The notes under the pieces: model-generated
What the model was told of the DNA's origin: nothing
The model's database searches: none
Seen by the model: only the letters and a program-made list of their open reading frames with translations
Source of the DNA: Enterobacter cancerogenus
GTDB taxonomy: Bacteria > Pseudomonadota > Gammaproteobacteria > Enterobacterales > Enterobacteriaceae
Reading direction: 5' to 3'
Length of the DNA stretch: 64,000 nucleotides
NCBI GenBank assembly: GCA_000773965.1
Contig: JRUP01000020.1
Coordinates: forward strand, 1 to 64,000
Shown: one piece after another, positions 61,818 through 64,000 of the stretch
Numbering within the stretch: the stretch's first letter is position 1
Layout of the letters: every line of letters begins with the position of its first letter
Position numbers and translations under genes: made by a program

Positions 61818-62381
61818 ATGAAAAAGTTAATCACCACTGCAGTCATCTCAGGCGCGTTAATGTTCACTGCCACCACCTTCGCAGCCATGAATTCTGATTC
61901 AGTCATGGTCGGCGGTGCCGCCATGTACCCGCAGAAAAACATCATTGAAAATGCCCTCAACTCTAAAGATCACACCACCTTAGTGGCTGCAGTCAAAGCG
62001 GCGGGATTAGTCGATACACTGCAAGGCAAAGGTCCCTTTACCGTGTTCGCGCCAACCAATGCCGCATTTGCGAAATTGCCTGCTGGCACCGTGGATAATC
62101 TGGTGAAACCGGAAAACAAAGCCAAATTGACCAGCATCCTGACTTACCATGTTGTGGCCGGCAAATACGATATGAAAGCGCTGGAAATGAAAATTAAACA
62201 AGGTGGCGGTCATGCGGAACTGAAAACCGTTAACGGTCAGCCTTTATGGATTATGAGCAACGGTCCTCACAATATTCAGTTGAAGGATGGCATGGGCAAT
62301 GTGGCCAATATCAGTACTTATGATGTGAATCAGAAAAACGGTGTGATCGACGTCATCGACACCGTCCTGATGCCTAAGTAA
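61818..62381 (+). CDS. Secreted fasciclin-domain protein
   Basis: 187 residues from the ATG at 61818 (GAGG 7 bases before); the ATG at 61815 is an alternative and the longer frame from 61779 lacks a ribosome site. Signal peptide MKKLITTAVISGALMFTATTFAA. One FAS1 domain: NSKDHTTLVAAVKAAGLVDTLQGKGPFTVFAPTNAAFAKLPAGTVDNLVKPENKAKLTSILTYHVVAGKYD (the H1 and YHV motifs) and the end NGVIDVIDTVLMPK. Periplasmic or secreted, probably adhesive or binding lipids. It precedes an ECF sigma gene, a recurrent arrangement. Confidence 0.86.
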   Translation: MKKLITTAVISGALMFTATTFAAMNSDSVMVGGAAMYPQKNIIENALNSKDHTTLVAAVKAAGLVDTLQGKGPFTVFAPTNAAFAKLPAGTVDNLVKPENKAKLTSILTYHVVAGKYDMKALEMKIKQGGGHAELKTVNGQPLWIMSNGPHNIQLKDGMGNVANISTYDVNQKNGVIDVIDTVLMPK

Positions 62382-62392
62382 TTGTCTATACT

Positions 62393-62416
62393 CGGAAGGC
62401 ATTTCAATGCCTTCCG
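62393..62416 (+). terminator. Perfect hairpin between fasciclin and sigma genes
   Basis: 11-bp arms CGGAAGGCATT / AATGCCTTCCG with a 2-base gap, then GGAAAAAAC instead of a U-tract. It starts 11 bases past the fasciclin stop and covers an upstream ATG of the sigma frame (62407). It may end or damp transcription, or protect the fasciclin mRNA end. Confidence 0.5.
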
Positions 62417-62424
62417 GAAAAAAC

Positions 62425-62979
62425 ATGGATAACGTTTTGGCTCAACAGCAGGTGAAATTATTGCGGGCGATTGCGCAAGGCGATCGCCCGGCATTTGAAC
62501 AACTGTATCGACTCACTTCTCCGCATTTATTTGCACTTGCATTGCGCACCTTGCGTCAGCCAGCCTGGGCGGAAGAAGTGCTGCATGATTGCTTCCTCAC
62601 CATCTGGAACCGAGCCGACAGCTATGATGCCGCACTCAGCGCGCCCATGACATGGATGACGCATATTGTGCGTAACCGTTGTATCGACTGGTTACGCAGC
62701 GGGCAGGCGCGAGAAGCGCTGGCGTCAGAGGAATACAGTGACAGTACTCAGGAAATGGATACCGCTAATGCAGAGCAGCCGTTCGATGATTCGCAGGCGG
62801 CCCGTTTACAACATTGCTTGCAGCATCTTAGCAGTGAGCAGCGCCAAAGCGTCACGCTGGCTTATTATCAGGGGATGTCACACAACGATATTGCGGCCTG
62901 GATGCAGCAACCGGTAGGGTCAGTGAAAAGTTGGATCCGTCGTGCGATGGAGCATCTTCGGGAGTGCGTGGGCTTATGA
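62425..62979 (+). CDS. ECF sigma factor
   Basis: 184 residues from the ATG at 62425; an ATG at 62407 lies inside a hairpin. Region 2: RLTSPHLFALALRTLRQPAWAEEVLHDCFLTIWNRADSYDAALSAPMTWMTHIVRNRCIDWLR; region 4: LQHLSSEQRQSVTLAYYQGMSHNDIAAWMQQPVGSVKSWIRRAMEHLRECV with its helix-turn-helix. SigK-like group. Stop overlaps the anti-sigma start by 4 bases (ATGA), typical for a sigma/anti-sigma pair. Directs transcription of its own operon and probably the fasciclin gene. Confidence 0.87.
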   Translation: MDNVLAQQQVKLLRAIAQGDRPAFEQLYRLTSPHLFALALRTLRQPAWAEEVLHDCFLTIWNRADSYDAALSAPMTWMTHIVRNRCIDWLRSGQAREALASEEYSDSTQEMDTANAEQPFDDSQAARLQHCLQHLSSEQRQSVTLAYYQGMSHNDIAAWMQQPVGSVKSWIRRAMEHLRECVGL

Positions 62980-63623
62980 AACAGAATAATCAACATGATG
63001 ACGCGCTCGCAGCCGAATATGCATTGGGAACACTGCGCGGCAATGCGCGCTTGCGTTTTGAAAGGCGGCTACAGCAGGAGCCTGAACTCGCCGCGAAAGT
63101 CGCCAGCTGGCAGACGATGTTAACCGGGTTAGATACGCACTTGCGGCCTCAAACACCGCCTGAACGCGTCTGGAAAAAGATCACGTTAAGCCTGCCGGCT
63201 AAAACTCCGGTTAAACGCGCCAATCCTTACGTGGGTTGGCTGGTTGCTGCGGGTCTGGCGGCCATTACGCTGGTCTCTTATTACAACTATCGCCCGGAAG
63301 AATTCGCACCGCTGATTATTCTCGGTGATGCGCAGCAGCAGGGGCAGTGGGTGGTGAGCCGCAGTAGCGATAGCCGCTATCTGCAACTCGCGCCGCTGAA
63401 ACCCGTTGCCATTGCGACAGTTAACAGTCTGCAGCTATGGCTGATCCCTGCCGGCAAACAGCCGGTTTCATTAGGGCTGCTGGCAAATAATGCAGCGACA
63501 AGGATTGAGATGGATGAGAAAACGCTGGCAGCAGGGACAACCATTGCAATCAGTTTGGAGCCTCAGGGCGGTTCGCCAACGGGGTTACCAACGGGCCCGG
63601 TTTTGTACAGTGGCTTACTCTAG
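62976..63623 (+). CDS. RskA-type membrane anti-sigma factor
   Basis: 215 residues from the ATG at 62976. N-terminal anti-sigma region ALAAEYALGTLRGNARLRFERRLQQEPELAAKVASWQTMLTGLD, transmembrane helix near 90-105 (YVGWLVAAGLAAITLVSYY) and periplasmic domain ending SLEPQGGSPTGLPTGPVLYSGLL, the RskA signature SLEPxGGSP-PTGPV. Holds the sigma factor at the membrane until a signal triggers release. Confidence 0.86.
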   Translation: MKQNNQHDDALAAEYALGTLRGNARLRFERRLQQEPELAAKVASWQTMLTGLDTHLRPQTPPERVWKKITLSLPAKTPVKRANPYVGWLVAAGLAAITLVSYYNYRPEEFAPLIILGDAQQQGQWVVSRSSDSRYLQLAPLKPVAIATVNSLQLWLIPAGKQPVSLGLLANNAATRIEMDEKTLAAGTTIAISLEPQGGSPTGLPTGPVLYSGLL

Positions 63624-63631
63624 CGCGGCCT

Positions 63632-63946
63632 CTACTTTTTTGCTGGCGAGAACATTGCCAGTTTTGGGCAGCTCACCTGTTGAATATGCTGGTGGTAGCC
63701 AGACTGATCCTTCTTCTTTAGGGCATCAGCGGCGTTCACAATCGCATCGTAATTCTCTGAGCTATTCAGAAACACCTGCTTAATGCGTTCATTCGGTATC
63801 TCTTGCGCCAGATGGCAGTGCGCGCGCAGATCGGTGATGATCTGCTGTTCTCGTAACGCGTAAGACAGGTTGCTGTAGGGGGATTTCGCCACTGCAATAA
63901 ATGAAACCATGACCAGCAATGAGCAAGAGCCAATTTTCCAGAACAT
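63632..63946 (-). CDS. YicS-like small secreted protein
   Basis: 104 residues. Signal peptide MFWKIGSCSLLVMVSFIAVA. Mature part KSPYSNLSYALREQQIITDLRAHCHLAQEIPNERIKQVFLNSSENYDAIVNAADALKKKDQSGYHQHIQQVSCPKL follows E. coli YicS by eye, with two Cys (likely a disulfide). Function unknown; periplasmic. Convergent with the anti-sigma gene (8-base gap). GGAGGCACT before the ATG supports the start. Confidence 0.72.
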   Translation of the reverse strand: MFWKIGSCSLLVMVSFIAVAKSPYSNLSYALREQQIITDLRAHCHLAQEIPNERIKQVFLNSSENYDAIVNAADALKKKDQSGYHQHIQQVSCPKLAMFSPAKK

Positions 63947-63970
63947 AGTGCCTCCGTTGAGGGTGCTGAG

Positions 63971-63991
63971 GCTTTAGCAGTGTGCTAAAGC
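63971..63991. terminator. Hairpin at right edge
   Basis: Perfect 9-bp stem GCTTTAGCA GTG TGCTAAAGC upstream of the YicS-like gene; probably the terminator of a gene beyond the window. Confidence 0.45.
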
Positions 63992-64000
63992 TGCGGCGAT

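Noticed and set aside
1..64000. tRNA genes, rRNA, CRISPR arrays, integrases and insertion sequences
   Set aside because: Both strands were read for these. No cloverleaf ends, spaced repeats or transposase motifs were found. The only island boundaries seen are the direct repeats at 52053 and 61566.

Overview
The window looks like a chromosomal segment of an enterobacterium close to Pantoea/Erwiniaceae. This is inferred from the gene families (Fur- and Zur-type operators, FepA-type receptor, NudK, AriR/YmgB, YicS, MarT/FidL-like pair, YghA- and YciG-like stress genes), strong Shine-Dalgarno sites and moderate GC with AT-rich islands. No rRNA, tRNA, CRISPR array, integrase or intact insertion sequence was seen.

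Regions from left to right. (1) 1-1253: the end of a GntP-type permease and a 3-hydroxybutyrate dehydrogenase, then a small gene of unknown role. (2) 1345-3651: an AT-rich island with a small protein, a PAAR-type protein, a frameshifted gene resembling the DUF6402 family and a convergent small membrane protein; it looks like a damaged type VI secretion cargo module. (3) 3740-9108: a TetR regulator divergent from a catabolic operon (Gfo/Idh/MocA dehydrogenase, TIM-barrel isomerase, MFS transporter, DUF993 protein), with two inverted repeats between them. (4) 9348-18738: an amine or polyamine catabolic cluster (two APC permeases, PuuB-like FAD oxidase, soluble Cache protein, FCD-type GntR regulator, aldehyde dehydrogenase, SnoaL-like secreted protein, GABA-type transaminase). 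A nearly identical 21-bp element stands before its two outer promoters. (5) 18958-21748: a FecBCD-type ABC importer behind a Zur-like operator.

(6) 21894-30522: mostly single genes (PanE-like reductase, DeoR regulator, NudK with a DUF4406-like partner, AlaX-like editing protein, CarG-like periplasmic protein, SDR/LysR pair, an EamA exporter behind a possible Cys/Pro leader peptide, YghA-like SDR and a 56-residue KGG stress protein). (7) 30756-34190: a Fur-box siderophore receptor with a binding protein. (8) 34453-38485: RpiR regulator, EamA exporter, two GNAT acetyltransferases, and an alpha/beta hydrolase behind paired inverted repeats. (9) 38482-43052: a second Gfo/Idh plus isomerase pair and a FepA-like receptor with a Fur box. 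(10) 43313-49724: a secreted GH5 glycosidase, then an amino-acid-type ABC importer followed by a cytoplasmic BisC-like molybdoenzyme, suggesting import and reduction of a sulfoxide or N-oxide.

(11) 50449-61669: an AT-rich accessory segment. A complete chaperone-usher fimbrial operon (52948-58745) is followed by four regulatory genes: a LuxR-like protein, an EAL phosphodiesterase, a ToxR/MarT-like membrane regulator and a FidL-like partner. The whole 9.4 kb block lies between two 104-bp direct repeats, one in the 3' end of an intact 74-residue gene and the other in a headless copy of it. (12) 61818-63946: a fasciclin-domain secreted protein, an ECF sigma factor, its RskA-type anti-sigma factor and a YicS-like secreted protein.

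The observations most worth following are the repeat-flanked fimbrial/c-di-GMP island, the shared element of the amine cluster, the Cys/Pro leader peptide before the EamA gene, the Zur-like control of a FecBCD importer, and the broken PAAR/DUF6402 module.
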